The notes below the pieces were generated by a model. That model made no database searches. It worked only from the letters and a program-made list of their open reading frames with translations, and was not told the DNA's origin. Below, piece by piece: positions 10,513 through 23,787 of a stretch of 64,000 nt of DNA. This stretch comes from Isoetes taiwanensis (Eukaryota > Streptophyta > Lycopodiopsida > Isoetales > Isoetaceae). Each line of letters opens with the position of its first letter. The first letter of the stretch is position 1. Position numbers and translations under genes: made by a program. The stretch is from contig JAJEKV010000014.1 of NCBI GenBank assembly GCA_021234155.1, positions 9,069,563-9,133,562 on the forward strand, given 5' to 3'.

Positions 10513-11262
10513 TTGGCTGTTAGATTGCTGCTACTAGCAAACATTGGACTAGCATATGTGAATGAGTCTGCAAACTTTCAAGTATGTTTTCATGGACATC
10601 ATGCTCCAATTGAAACATGTTGCATCCTATATCTTTCATGTCAAAATTGCATGATACAACCAGGTGGCTATATACAATACAATCTGGCTCGTATTCAAGT
10701 AGTTCATATCTGTTGTCTTCCACCAATTTATAAAATTTCCCTGTTACAACCATCTCGCTCCTCCCAAATTTTTGGCCCTAAGGATCTTTGTAGGCCTTCT
10801 CAACAACATGCTTAGGTACAGTACATTTCAAGATATAAAAGTCAACCTTCTTCTCATTATCTGCTAGAGAAACCATTGCTTAGTTTTCACCTACATCTAT
10901 GATATCATACTTCCATTCAGCATCCCACTCATAGACTTGCCCATCGATAAGTGATGAATCATCCTGAATCTCTAATCTTAATTCAAAAAAAATCCAAGTA
11001 TCTATTCTATCATTGTTTATACACTTAATGTACTTACCCACCCAACAGTTGTGGCAAAAACATGAGTAGTTCATATGGGCAACCTGGGTAGCATCCTTAG
11101 AGTTTACTGGCTTGATGCTATGAAATTTGCTGGACCCTGATAAAGTAGCTCACTCAAACTGCTCAATCCTATTTACTTCATCAATCTTTATCTCCCACAA
11201 GTATCTACAGATAAAGAGACCTTCAAGGAGTCCATAATGTTGATATTAACAACATTATTGCT

Positions 11263-11360
11263 GCACTATTACCTATGTTTGTCAAAATCCTTGAATCGAA
11301 TGATGTCTGCACTATTACCTATGTTTGTTAAAATCCTTGAATCGAACGATGTCATGTGCA
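11263..11360. repeat. tandem duplication inside the eroded gene
   Basis: The text from ctgcactattacctatgttt to ttgaatcgaatgatgt is present twice in direct tandem, with a few differences. Confidence 0.8.
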
Positions 11361-11697
11361 TTTCTTAATATTTTGGAATTCCTCTTCAACATCTCGTGTA
11401 AATGCTCTCTTCAGAACAACTCCTGTCCCATCATGTTCACCTAAATTAAACGTTCATCAGTTTCAACAAATTAATAGATTGAAACACTGAATTTTACCTT
11501 TTCCAATATAGGATGCAAAATAATTCCAGTGAATTGGAATGCCCATGCTCTTATAAAATCTACCAAGAAAGTAGAAGCTTCTTGTGCCCTTGAATTTATG
11601 TGAACATCCATCAGACCACATCACATGGCTATTGTATTTAACTCCTTTGCTAGTCAAGTATTCAATATGCTTGTTTAGACAATGCTGGACAAATAAA

Positions 11698-11848
11698 GTG
11701 TCATGATCCCTATCATCTGAATGTAAAAATATGTTTCCTATTCTATCACTTGCTAAGTGATGTCTCCTAAAGATCCCTATCACCTGAAATGTAAAAATGT
11801 GTCTCCTTGATGATATTCCTATCACTTGCTAAGTGATGTCTCCTGAAC
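11698..11848. repeat. about 75-bp tandem duplication
   Basis: Two direct copies of a unit ending in cacttgctaagtgatgtctc (about 11740 and 11817) extend the minus-strand frame in duplicate, giving FRRHHLASDRIG twice. The insertion is in frame but disrupts the transposase-like domain upstream of the HDTLFVQHC segment. Confidence 0.8.
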
Positions 11849-13259
11849 CTCTGCTGAGCTTGCATGTCTATAATTGATGTGCTATGGTACACTGATCATT
11901 TCTCCAATGCAAGCTTTGGATTTCCTGTTATATCTTGAAGGTGTAATTTTCAGCAGTGTCAATAACTGAAACTATTGTGTCTTTCGGAAATGTTCTAAGA
12001 CAGTCTGTAAATCATTTAGCCTGCTATCTAGCTTCATGATTGTGGGGAATAAATTCTGTTACAACATTTTTGACATATGCCAAAACGTCTATTGTTGAAT
12101 TGATCTTGTACACCAGCTTCACGATTGATTCAGGTACTACAATCATCCGACCACTGCCATCGGGTTCTTTTGATGTTTTAAGGACCTAAATAAAATAAAA
12201 TAACATTGCTTAATTTTCTACACATAATAGAACAAGTAATATAATCACCCATCCTATCAAATGTTTTCAAGTCCATAGAATGACATGCAGCTCTGCTTAA
12301 TTCTTTAAGACACTTTGGTATGTTAGATGGGCCACAATTACTGCATTTAAGCTTCATGCATTTATGATTATACCACTGGAATATACAAGTGACCTCCACA
12401 TGTCACTTGATGATTTACAAGTCATCAAGTGTGCTTCATACTTTGGTCCAAGTCCACAAACAACGCATATACACTTACAATCAGCACCATGAATCTTTGA
12501 ATCCAAAATCTAATTCTGTTCAATGCTTGTCTAACATAATCTAATCTCATATGATATACACAACAACAAGTTTCCATGTCCTTTACTTTTCGAACAAATA
12601 GAGGCTTGAGTGCACGAAATGCTGAGAAGGAGACTTCGCATTTTGAATAGTCTCTTTTAAATCTAGCATAAAATGTGCACTACTAAACTAGCACCAAGTC
12701 TTTAGTAACATAAACAATCCAAATGATAAAATTAGAATAAGTGGACCAATCTCAGTTTCCTTGTTTCCTTTGCCAAGCCTAATCTTAATTATATATTTCT
12801 TGCATGGTGAAACTCGGGTCTGAATTTTTTTGCTTTCTTGTTAGTTTATCAGATCTGGTTTTTCTTTTGAACATTGACCAAGGGCCATCACCAATTTCAA
12901 CTTTTTTCCTCCTCTGCACAACAGTTGATCACATATCTCGTTCAAATTTAAGCACTTGAAAGTTCCCAAACAGTTTGTGTTAGGGACAATAGCATACACC
13001 GTGGTTGAATCGTAAGAACATCTATAGATCTGGCATGCTTATTGTTGGCAAGAGAATTCCTCGAGTTGTTAACAATTTCTCTCATTGTGTCTACTTCTTT
13101 TAATTTTAGCATTTCAAATTGTGGCAGCAACTTAGTAGCATCTTGAAGAACTTCTTTCTTGTCCTTTTTTGAAACTTTCTGACATACCTCATTAGCATGC
13201 TTTGCAATCAACTTTGCCATTTGTTGTTTTCTTCTTTTGCTCAAACCGTTGTCTCCCAC

Positions 13260-15100
13260 ATCATTTTTCTCTTCTTTTGCTGCAGCTTCCTTTGCTCTTT
13301 GTTGCCTTCTTCTTTATGCACTTAGTTTTTTGTAGAGTAATACAACATCTTCTTGTTGTATATTCGCTATCTGCATCTATAGAACATTTGTTAGCAATAA
13401 TCACTTAAAGAACACATTTCAAAACCTTGAGATCCAAAGACCTTAAAAAAACCTTTAAAAGAAAAGGATAGTAAAAATATACTCAAAGAAGATGTTTACT
13501 TCGCTGGAGTGAACCTTCCAAGTGCTGATCTCGAGAAAGACATTCTTCTTCTGTTACTACACTTCAGTCTAATCAGTTGGTGACTAATGACATAATCAAG
13601 CCAAAGTGAGACGTTAAATGTTACCAAAATGGCTTTGATATTCAAATTCAGCCCTCCTACCATTATAATAAAACAAATTTGTTTCTACCACATTTTCTGC
13701 AATTTAAATAAATCAATCACATGTATCAAATTATAAACGAAACTGAAAATCCAATGAGACATTGAAAGAAAGATTATCAGACATGCTTTCATGGCAAAAC
13801 GAATGTTGTGGAATGTGCCGAAAGTCAACAGCAACTTCAACAGAAGGATCGCAGATGATAATTATGAAGACCCAACGACCACATATCTACAGAAATTTGT
13901 TGTGATTGCTCTTCAAGATAATGCAATCTGGATAGTAGTTTATTTAGGTCAAGACTTGATCCATGCTTTACAAATGAAAAAAGAAAAACACTCTCCCAAT
14001 TCAGCTCATGCATTGAAAATTATCTAGGAAAGAAAACAACAGCTGTATTTTCGCACACAAATTGAAGATTTGGAAAATTTGCCTGCCAATTGCAAACCCG
14101 AAGCACTATCTCAGCAGCAACATACCAGGGATCGATGATATGGACACTAAATTAGCCGCATCTCCAAAATTGATGACTGATCAACCGTTTCGAGAGCCAT
14201 GATCTGGAGGTTGGGAAATTTTGGCGAGGGAAGAAAAAATCGTGATGTGCTGAAAATATCACTACGAAGGGCCATCAATACCTGCTAAGCACCATATGTC
14301 GCAACGTTCTTTTTTGTACACCACTATTAAAAGAAAACCCCTTTTTTGTAACTGACAGGGAAAGTTATTCTCAAAGATGGAAACGGCATTCGAAACAACG
14401 TTTCCAATAACAAGAGATCCAGAAGGGGAATATGGCATTCCCGAATGTAGAATTCTAAGGAACGCATTCCATAACATGAATGCGTTTGGAATAGTGTCCT
14501 CGGTAACTATGATATAAACAAGGCAGAAAGAAAATAACAATGACCACAAAGAACTCGAGCATGTGGAGGAAAGCATGTCCCAGTGCACAAAATACTAAAG
14601 AATTAACGATAACGAACAAAAAACTAGGAAAAAAGATATATAATGGAATTAGAAAAAAAGTAACTAAAAAAATGACCGACCCCATTGACGAATTTGATCT
14701 CTCCTTGTAAAATGCACCTTGAGAGGACAACATAAAGTTGACCATGTGAGAAAATTGATGCTGCAAGTAAAGCCCAACAGTGTCCGAATATTCACCTTGT
14801 GATCAAAAAATCAAAGCAAACATAGAAAATACAAATAAAAAATTGGGTCTGGGATCTAATATCCCTAGGGTGAAATAAAAAAGGGGAAAACCAAGTTTCA
14901 GTACCCTCACCAGCTAAATCTGTGCCAGAAATTGGAGTTGGAGGCCTGGCTTAGAAGGAACGCTGAAATCAAAAGGCAAAAGGGGTTATCATGTTGAGGT
15001 AGTTGCATCAATCAGGGACGAAATTTGTATCAGGTAGGAAAAGGGAATGACAGAGAAGCAAACTTCTTGCATAATAGGATCAAACCGAAATTGATCTAGA
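13260..15100. other. no gene recognised
   Basis: AT-rich sequence with only short unconnected frames. A near-palindrome around gcattccataacatgaatgc (14464-14483) is the only local structure noted. Confidence 0.5.
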
Positions 15101-15120
15101 AAAAGAGGATCTGGCCTGAA

Positions 15121-15859
15121 TTGATTAATCCATTGGACATGGCTACCAGCCGCTTTGGTATATCTGATGGACAATACAACCAAGCTATGAATAATGACTT
15201 CTTCATAGCAATCCAGACAACTATTCCCACTCATTCTAATCAAGCTAAACATCAAAGCCAATTAGGATACTTAGCTTTAGCATATAAATTTCTATCAAAG
15301 CCTCCTGCAACAACTCATCCACAACAACCTCCAACGCACATCATAGAATCCATAAACCTCTAGCACAGACCAATGTACCACAGACTGCAACTGCTCCTTC
15401 TAAATGGTTAGAAAAAATTGCAGGTATGCTCATTTTCTCTAGTGAAAAGAAAAACACGCCATTAGTTTTCGGATTTATATTTACACGAGAAAACTACTTT
15501 AAACTAGTGAGCACTACAGAAAAGCATAAAACTCCAAGCCAGGACAAATAATGAACAAATATGATTAGAACTTGGTGGCAAGGAATGAAATAAATGAATC
15601 CAAAGACACTGACACGAGAAAGCTTTAAAAAAACTTTCAAGAATTATAACCTCACCCTGAATTATCATAACGACATCAAAAGTGAATGGGATCTCTTTAA
15701 ACAAGGACGTAATGATTCAGTTATTAGTATGTTACAAAATTTCAATAGTTGTCTACTCAAATGGGAGAATTAACAGTAAAGAACTGATTGCATAAATATA
15801 TTGCAGGATTAAAGAATTCTTTGTGGGCAATTAAGTTGTGGATCCCACCACAAGACAAA
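15121..15859 (+). pseudogene. retrotransposon gag, first part, cut by an insertion
   Basis: From about 15370 a frame reads PQTATAPSKWLEKIAGMLIF, then FKKTFKNYNL, WDLFKQGRNDSVISMLQNF and LWAIKLWIPPQDK. This is a Retrotrans_gag-type capsid pattern: 'W...F...f', 'l.qg..dsV..y...F', then 'GLk..lr..i'. Frameshifts and two stops occur. A possible N-terminal region (15121-15363, SDGQYNQAMNNDFF) precedes it. The frame ends at gacaaa, exactly where the LTR element at 15860 was inserted, and resumes at 25633. It is a different, older element from the gypsy LTR families. Confidence 0.65.
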
Positions 15860-17147
15860 TGTGACGTTCCACATATTTATACGCATATTTAAGTATAAAT
15901 ACATGACACGTCACTATGAATAATTAATGGCACATTAATTATTCATAAGCTAAGGTTAGCTATGTTAATAATTAAATTATAAAGGTGGAAACCTAACCCA
16001 AAACCCTAATTCGAATTTAGGGCTTATCCTAATGTTAAAAAGGGCTAAAATACCAAATTAGCTAATTAGTGACATGCCACCTGGCCCAAATTGGTTGGGC
16101 AAGGCAGGGTTTCCATTTTGGACACCCAAATTAGGGCTTTTGTGCCCCAATTCGAATTAGGAGCAATTGGAGATGGAGGAGGAGAAGCAGCCACCAGGCG
16201 CCCTTCAGTTAGTCGAGACGGAGCGGCCCAAGACCGATTTGACGGTTAGTCAGTAGGTTACCTTGTTAATTTATAGCATAGCCTCCGGGTGTGTTCTCTC
16301 TCTGCTTTTCTCGTGGGTTTACCCGTTAGGGCTAACCCTTGATTGATATGGTGAGTATTCTCATCTCTAGTCTCAGATGTGCTTTGGTTGATGGTTTAGT
16401 AGTTCTTTGCTTAGTTAGCACTCGAGATGGGGGATTACGGGGCAGAGACCCTCGAGCCCATGTATTGTAGTATGCTCCTAGATAGAGCCCCCAGATATTC
16501 CCATTAGTTGCGGCTCTGGCACAAGAGACCACCGAAGTCGCGGGATGCTATGGAATTGCTTTAGCACCGCAGAAGGGACGCAGTGGTGAAGTGGGGTGGG
16601 GTCTTGCACTAACATACAAGGCTCGTGGGACTCCCTACAGTGGGCTAGGGCTGGGATAGCCGGGCCACGTAGAGGGCCGGGTATGGGTCTGACACTCCCT
16701 GGGTGCAGAGGTGTGACCCGTATGGGGCACCCTGTACTTTGTGTAGATTTAGGGGAGTAAGTCGGGTACGGATGCGGGGGTCGCTGATGCGGCACGTATT
16801 CTCTAGCTCACCCATGGAACCGCTGTGATCCTGGAAGGGGACGCTTCCCCGACCTGCCTCGACCTTCCCCGACCCGACCTTCCCCGACCCGACCTGGAAG
16901 GGGACCCTTCGTGGTGGTAGTTATGATATGATTATGCTGTATGCTAACCTTGTATTCACGCGCTCACATAGGAGCCCCATTGAAGGCGTGGGCTAATGAC
17001 CCCCTCAGGTCCTTCACTCGAGCATCTTTCCATAGATGGCCCGAAGTTAGACGGAGGGCCCCGCCATGGCGCAGATGGTTGCCATGGGAGGGGAAAGTCC
17101 CCGCATGTATACCGCCCGGCGCCGTATATGTTCTCGGGCGTGCCACA
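15860..17147 (+). mobile_element. 5' LTR of the LARD-like element
   Basis: It starts TGTGACGTTCC and ends gtgccaca. Near the start GTGACGT/ACGTCAC (15861-15867, 15908-15914) brackets TATTTATAC/GTATAAATA (15874-15882, 15893-15901). A second hairpin follows, with 15-bp perfect arms TATGAATAATTAATG and its complement around a GCA loop, at about 15915-15947. Compared with the 3' LTR it lacks roughly 330 bp. In that place (16845-16910) it has short repeats of gaccttccccgacc, so a replacement deletion occurred after insertion. Confidence 0.85.
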
Positions 17148-17148
17148 T

Positions 17149-17162
17149 TGGTATCGTGAGCC
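17149..17162 (+). promoter_or_regulatory. primer binding site, tRNA-iMet type
   Basis: TGGTATCGTGAGCC follows one base after the LTR. It resembles the complement of the initiator tRNA-Met 3' end (TGGTATCAGAGCC), with one small change and insertion. Minus-strand DNA synthesis would start here. Confidence 0.75.
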
Positions 17163-17632
17163 ATGATTCTGGTTGACCGGAATCATAGCACTGACCCAAT
17201 CTCTAACCTGTTAGTTCGGTAGTTAAGTGGGAGTTAAGCTAGTTGGACTGCCTAACTTTTCGGTGATTTAGTCTTGTGCTAGGTTGATGTAGGAAAATAT
17301 TGAGTTTTAGGAAGTTTAGGGCGATTTTGGAGGGAAAAAGTTGTGACTGGAGGACCCAAGTTTAGATGGGCCATAACTTTTTGTAGGTAGCTCAGATGAA
17401 GGCGAAAATGGTTCCAATGGATCGGGCACCTCCCAAATACCCTAGGGGGCACGTTTCCCGAGGTTGAAATGGCAACCCCAAGGCGAAAAGTCAAAAGGGG
17501 CGCTGCTAGCGGATGGGGTGTTTCTTTTCGAAAGTTATTAGCGTATAACGCTAACAGCGCTCCATATACGGTCCGCCGTATAAAAATACGCGTCCGTTTA
17601 AAAAAAACAAAAACAAATTTTCCTTTTCTGCC

Positions 17633-17692
17633 CGCGTTTTGAACCCGTGACCTCCCACTTCCAACCCAACACTTTTTCAATTTTGCCAACTA
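17633..17692 (-). other. tRNA-like A/B-box sequence
   Basis: On the minus strand an A-box-like TTGGCAAAATTGAAAAAG (17689-17672) is followed by the B-box-like GGGTTCAAAAC (17647-17637). This is the promoter layout of tRNA genes and SINE heads. No cloverleaf was established, so it is not called a tRNA. Confidence 0.4.
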
Positions 17693-17786
17693 TCTTTATG
17701 TAGAGTATATATGTTCTATCCCTTTGTTATACATATTTAATGTTCTGTTTTATCCAATTAGCAGTTCTTTTAAGAAAAAGGTACAT

Positions 17787-17845
17787 AATGGGATTGAACC
17801 CCTGACCTTCTGCACCCAAGCCAAGACCTTTACCAATAAGCCAAC
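17787..17845 (-). other. second tRNA-like A/B-box sequence
   Basis: On the minus strand TGGCTTATTGGTAAAGG (17843-17827) and GGGGTTCAATCCC (17802-17790) are near-perfect A and B boxes. The sequence is related to the copy 150 bases upstream and has the same orientation. It may be a SINE head or tRNA pseudogene captured in the element. Confidence 0.5.
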
Positions 17846-17944
17846 TTCTTTCTTGAAGGGATATAACCCTTTTTCTAGTATCTATAGTGCATCTATTCTA
17901 CATTTAAATTAGAGGCTTGCCTTTGGTAAACCCATGTTGTGGAG

Positions 17945-18095
17945 GCAACAACTCCGCCGGAGCAAGCCCTCTCATCACAACTCCGCCGGAGCAAGCTCTC
18001 TCGTCATAGCCGCCGGAGCAAGCTCTCTCGCCATAGCCGCCGAAGTAAGCAGTCTTGCCATAGCCACGGGAGTCGACCTCTCTCTGCCATAGTCG
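17945..18095 (+). repeat. tandem repeat, about 27-bp unit, five copies
   Basis: Units of the form catagccgccggagcaag followed by ctctctcg repeat with increasing divergence. One frame reads RRSKLSRHS repeatedly, but this is a by-product of the repeat and not evidence of a protein. Confidence 0.85.
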
Positions 18096-21000
18096 ACCGG
18101 ATAACTGTTAACCATATATAAAGCTAGTATCCCCTAGGAATAAACCGACCAAATGAAACGACGTAATCTAGCAAGTCCGGCCAACTTGTTATGATAACAT
18201 CAACTCACTTGGTGGGACTAATTCCGGAATTTAATTAATAACGACACTGCAACTCTCTAGAATAGCAGCATGTGTTATATCCTTGGATATTCTTTAAGCG
18301 ACGATGATAATGTCCAGTTATCGGCGTTCCTCGACCTATAACTTTAATTATTTTTTCCTTTGGTAGATGCCTTGATAACACAATTTCTTCGGGCCTTGCC
18401 ATGATTCAAGCCATACTACATTCATATGCTTTATATTAGACCTTATTCGCCGTTATATAAGTAATGTTTTATAGACATAATTATAATTAACGTTGCCTCT
18501 CTCTAGTGTCTAAACCTTGACTCGTCTCATTTCCCAGAGAAAGGATCTCTTTTCGCCCAACCAACTAGGGACTGCCATGCAGCACCCCTCTAGACCATGG
18601 GTAGCTTTAATCCTACCACCCTTCATTACTTCTCCTCAATGGTCGTGTTCTTTTTATGGACCATTTTCCCAGACCACGATACAAACTCTGTACTACGTAG
18701 TGGACGCTTGTGTTAGAACCCCCACAACAATGTCACCACTTATTCCAATCAATCCCGGGTACAAACTTTAGTATTCTTTTATGCCAAGCTTCACCGCATA
18801 TACAGCTGTAATTAATTATCTACGCTACAGGCCTGTCAGAGTCACAGCGGTCTGTCCTCTTTTCGAGTTGTTCTTCCGTACATTCCAATGGCCTCCAACC
18901 ATTATTTTAATGCCTAGACGTCTTTAAGTCCGCAAATGAACTCACATATTCCAAGGGATTATATGAATATCCCAAAGGACAGTACCACCCAAAGACCTCT
19001 CAAGATTCTGGGGGTCCGTTATATGTCCTCATGGACGCTGCCAATGTGGCATGACATATAATTGTTATCTACCTATTTATCTATTTATTAAAAGTGTCCT
19101 TGGTGAATTCAATTCACCATGTTGTCCTACGACATGCAAATCTTCTTCCCTAAGCCATGCACCAAATCTTTAAAGAGTTTTCCGGCTCTTGCTGCCTTTC
19201 AAGCCACAGGTATACCTTTGCATGTTAGCAAAGACTTCTTCAGTATGTTTTCTACGTCTATGATACGCCTGGCACAGCGTACACATTTCACCCTTTGGCT
19301 GTGACCTTTATTCAGTAGAGTCACTAATCCATTTACTCCTTTACGTATTTATTAATTGTCTTGTGGCTTCTAAGCCGCTATTATATGTTCCCTATATTCT
19401 TAACCCACCTATCATTGCGGGTTATGATTTAACGTTGTCCTACATCCTAGAAATGTTAGTCATTACATTTCCCTGTCATGATGTTATGTTGTTGTTCTGG
19501 CATTCCAAATGACTTGACATCCTCATTTAAGCCATAGTCATGGCCTAGGAGCGGGTGAGCCTTCGTATAAATCATGAATTACCTGGAGTCATCAAGGTGC
19601 CTGCCTGGTATTTTGTGAGCCTTTCTACAATTACCTACGTTTAATATAACCCGGACTTGTATCAATGTTCGAGTCCTGTATATGTTAGCTTGCATCCCCA
19701 TGTAACCCATGCTATTCACCAAGTGTCTATGCAAGACACATTTGGACTTCTAGCAAGTAACTGCTATTTGCTATCTATCCTAGAATTGTACTATTGTACT
19801 ACTCAACCCTACTACCTTAAGCTTTATTCTATTGGCCGTTGACATTTATTTCAAGTGCCAACTACCACATCATACCCTAGCATGCAACGGATTGACGGTC
19901 CTTTGCACATTTCGAACGTATCTCCAGACCCTTCATCAGTAACTTTAGGATACGCTCGTCTTTCTCTCCTTGTGTCGCCACCTAGATTACCTCCCTAAGA
20001 TGTTTATCGTATGTGTACATGGTATGTACATAATAAACATATCTCCACATCCCACAATCCTAGAGCTCTGCTCTAACTTAGCTAAACTATAACCGTGGTA
20101 GTTCTTTCAAACAAACCCATTGCCTATGTACCTTTATGATGTGGCTTCGCCACCTATTTCCCAAATGGACAGGGGCCGACTTTATGTTGGACTTGTATAT
20201 GCTGCCTATAATTTGATAGGGTCTATTCCTTTTCAACCATTCCTTTACTGCCTGATAGTACTTTAACCCCGTACATAACCTATGGTTTCCCCCACGGGAT
20301 TATGCCATAATTTCGAAGGCTATTACCTCACATGCAGAGCTTTTATAAAGGCTCCTTTTACTAAGGATCCTTTGTGTCCTCCATATTACCCATGCTTAGT
20401 TACAATTAACCTATTTTTCTTAAGTTATCATGTGGACTTCAGCTTTTGATCAGCTTCAAATGATGTCGTCTTTGGCTCCCTCATAATGAAGTCGAGGCAC
20501 TAAAACCTCCTGGTCTTCTAACAGGAAAACCCAATGTTTCAATCTTCGTTAGTAACCGCCATATGGTTATCCAATTCCTTTCACTCTTAAGAGTTTCAAA
20601 GTCATAACCTCTAAGGGGTCTATGCCTCAAGGCAACGGATCCTCCAGCTTCTACTTCAGTACCTATAACTCGTCGACTATATGGACTACTAGTTTATATA
20701 ATCTTAGCCCTTCTGATCAATACACCTCGTCTTGATTTTATCGGGACTTGGAATTCCTATGTATTGGCCTCAACTCGGTTATCCCCAAAGGTATAATCGT
20801 CAAAGTCATCGTACTCCTTCTTTTTTTTTCCATTAGGGGGATGCGATATTTTATACATCTTTTTATTCCCAAAACCAAATAAATGCTCTCAGCTTATAAC
20901 GTTGAAGTAATACATTGGTATCTAGAACCTTTGAGTAGTTACGCTCTAATTATCGGTTATTCCAATACCGTTCCAACCATCCTCGGGATGTTCTTGAATG

Positions 21001-23787
21001 TGACATTACCGTATATGCTAGACTTACTCTAGCTATTTTCACTGATTTAAACTCTTCTCCTCTCCCTTAGTACGACGTATCTAAGATAGTCAACTTTAAC
21101 CATTGGGATAGCTTGAATGCTTATCTCTGGTAAAACATACCTAACCCAATATCTTCGTATATAAGCATATCATTATGCTTATTCTTTACACCTTGTCAAG
21201 TAATGTTTCACTCGCCTTGCACGGCTATTCTTCTACCTTTTAATATGATATACATCTGAATATCACAATTAACATCTTCGATCTCCTCGCTAGTGTAGTA
21301 TGTAATACTACTAAATCCTTCAAACATCCGAAACCACTACGTTGTTATTATGAGATATAGTAACATGTGTGCACCAACCCTAACTCTAGACTCATATGTA
21401 ATTCGTTGACGTAGCCACCTAGCTGCTTGTACTATATATGCTGTGGTTTTCACACCACACCTTCTAGACTCTCTAGCCTTAGGTTGCCTTGGTCCTCACG
21501 CTCTAGTCATAAATTCCACAGGGGCACATGCCACCCTAAGTTCCTAGTGGACATACTTAATGTCTAGTATAGGAACTCTTATCTTCATTACTTCCGTATT
21601 CATATGGAATGTGAACTAAAAGTTCTAGTATATATCCTATCTTCTTTTAGTTGGTCCTAATACACATATACCAACGCGGAATTACTCCTCGGGATATACA
21701 CGATACCAAGTCCAGAGCACATCCTCCTTGGTGAGATGTTCATTGGGCGCCTACCTTGTTCATACTCCAGACTTTGGTATATTCAACGTGTCATTTCAAA
21801 CTCTCTATATTTGAAACGTTGTTTACACCTCTTGTCTCCCACTTGCCGTGTGGGGTACATTACTTTCGATGTTTGCGCCTGCTCCTACCAATTGTCGTCT
21901 TCTCTTCACCTTGGGTGCAAACTACGTTCCACACTATTGTCCAGTCTGTTATTCGGCATCTCCATGTTCCCAGCAGACATCAGATGTGTCCATTTCCTTA
22001 ATTTATATCCTTCGTAATGGTCATGCATTTGACCAACGTCATTGAGCGTATCCAAGTGACTATGTCGTCATCTTAATCATGCACCCGCTTGCGTTGTTAT
22101 TGCACATCTCAGGAACACCAATCTTCTTACGAAACGCAACGTATGCGTAATTTTATAATCCGTAGTTTATGGATCCGCATCCTCATACAATATTATTCTC
22201 TACCTTTCCGCGAATCATACCTCCATTCAAGTGTTGGCTCGACATTCTATGCCTGCACCATCGTGATCGAACCCTACACCTCTAAAGTGGTTTTCCTCTC
22301 AGGAGCTGGGTACTCATAATCCAGTTTCCACCGTAGTATAGTACCTCTCTAGCGTGGTCTATGGTAGATAATCATAAACCACTTCTTCCTCGGATATATG
22401 GTGTGTGCCAATATATATGCCGCATAATAAGTCAATCTTCGTAATTATTAGGTGCAGTGTTTCAAGCAGATACCAAACATCGTCATACAAATTTTCTCGG
22501 GTATCCATCCAATATAGGGATACCTTAACACTCCCTATGCCCAACGTTTAGCACTTCTGCCTCAAGTAAGAGCCCAGACCTTTCGGCCATCACCATATAA
22601 TGTGCTCGTGACAGACTGCATGGTTTCGATGCTTCCGCCATGGACACCATAGTCACAACTGGCCTTCTGTGATACAGGACGATTGCATAGCCATAGCACT
22701 GCCGGATAGCGACCGGGGCGGTACCAATTACGTCGAATGTATATGTCACCGTGACTGTGCCTCAGTGAAATATAAGAGTGTCAGATAAAAGGATAAATTT
22801 ACTTAAAATAGCAATAAAATAAATAAGTAATTCAAATGAAAGAATATCGGGACGTCTGGTAAATGTATAAACATAACCAATGAATTAATATGTGTCCTCA
22901 TGTGACTCTAATCTATGCTAAAGATATAGAGTGTGAGTGTGGAAACATTAAAGATACTCAAAAGGGGAAAGCTATTTAAACACATAGTCAAATATAATAG
23001 AAGGATATAATTATGTATGTCTTATACAAACTCCTAAGGGAATAACGAGACTTAGATAATGTTATAACAAGGTTATGAATAATAAATGAAGAACGTCTGT
23101 CTGTAATTAATATTAAAGTATATAGGTCAAAATGGCAAATACAGTACAATATATAATTCTATTAAAGGGTAACTATAAATGTCAGGGGCATCTAAATACT
23201 CACGATAGCAAAATATGAGTTGTTAAAATTGTAACAAAATAGGAAAACAAAATTTAGATGCAAAATTACATTAAGCCTGGCTGTAATAAGATCACTTGCA
23301 AAGTGAAGGGAGAATATAATAGATATATACACAGAAGTTAATATGATTAGAATGACTTTCTACTAAACAAAGGCGAGGTTAATAACTGTATTATAATATA
23401 ACAACAAATAGAAGTTCTTTATATCTATACCGCCTTTAATATATAATCGCTATCACTGTATGTATAGAAAGAATGATTTCTAAAATAGATAGATCGTGAA
23501 CTCGCCACCCTAATGAAACAAAGGAGACTTCCACAAACCTTGATCGCTCACTTTTGATACCCTAAGCTTATCATCATGTCCGATCTATACCTCTACCTCT
23601 TATATTCCGAAAGTTATAAATTGCACATTATAAGTCATTTCAAACTTAATCACTTTGAACATGACAACGCCTCGCGGTGACTTATAATCTCACGCTATCT
23701 CTTTAAGGAGGGGAGACTTCCTTCCAATGTATGATGTGTTGCCCTGCAACAAGAGTAGTCTTGATGCTGAGGACAGCATCATTTTTT

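Larger units (their letters stand above)
10560..13259 (-). pseudogene. eroded transposase-like gene (AENY / SDGC / GKG family)
   Basis: Read on the minus strand, remnants appear in gene order. MGDNGLSKRRKQQMAKL opens the frame at 13259, a basic, coiled-coil-like N-terminus. A CxxC segment with CMKLKCSNCGPSNIPKC follows (12399-12178). FPKDTIVSVIDTAENYTF lies near 11990-11944. Then come HDTLFVQHC, MWSDGCSHKFKGTRSFYF and FASYIGKGK (11825-11463). The C-terminal part has NYSCFCHNCWVGKYIKC (11074) and VDFYILKCTVPKHVVEKAY (about 10830-10775). Widespread plant and animal repeat proteins show DFAENY, SDGC-x2-QFK and HGKG in this order and look like DDE-type enzymes. I know no accepted name. Here His replaces Gln in the QFK motif, His is lost before GKG, and stops and frameshifts abound. 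Confidence 0.6.
17163..23787 (+). other. non-coding interior of the LARD-like element
   Basis: No frame over about 95 codons and no gag, protease, RT or integrase motif was found on either strand. About 18090-18250 (around tataaagctagta and caagtccggccaacttgtta) matches, inverted, 41230-41340, and its start matches 36860-36887. The 18100-22700 part of the plus strand is pyrimidine-rich, while 22750-23700 is purine- and A-rich. The change is abrupt near 22750. Confidence 0.7.

Noticed and set aside
17787-17845. Functional tRNA gene
   Set aside because: A and B boxes are good, but acceptor and anticodon stems could not be paired, and the sequence lies inside a retroelement.
17939-18121. Arg/Ser-rich repeat protein (RRSKLSRHS)
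   Set aside because: It is a translation of a 27-bp tandem repeat in a non-coding retroelement interior. Nothing supports expression.
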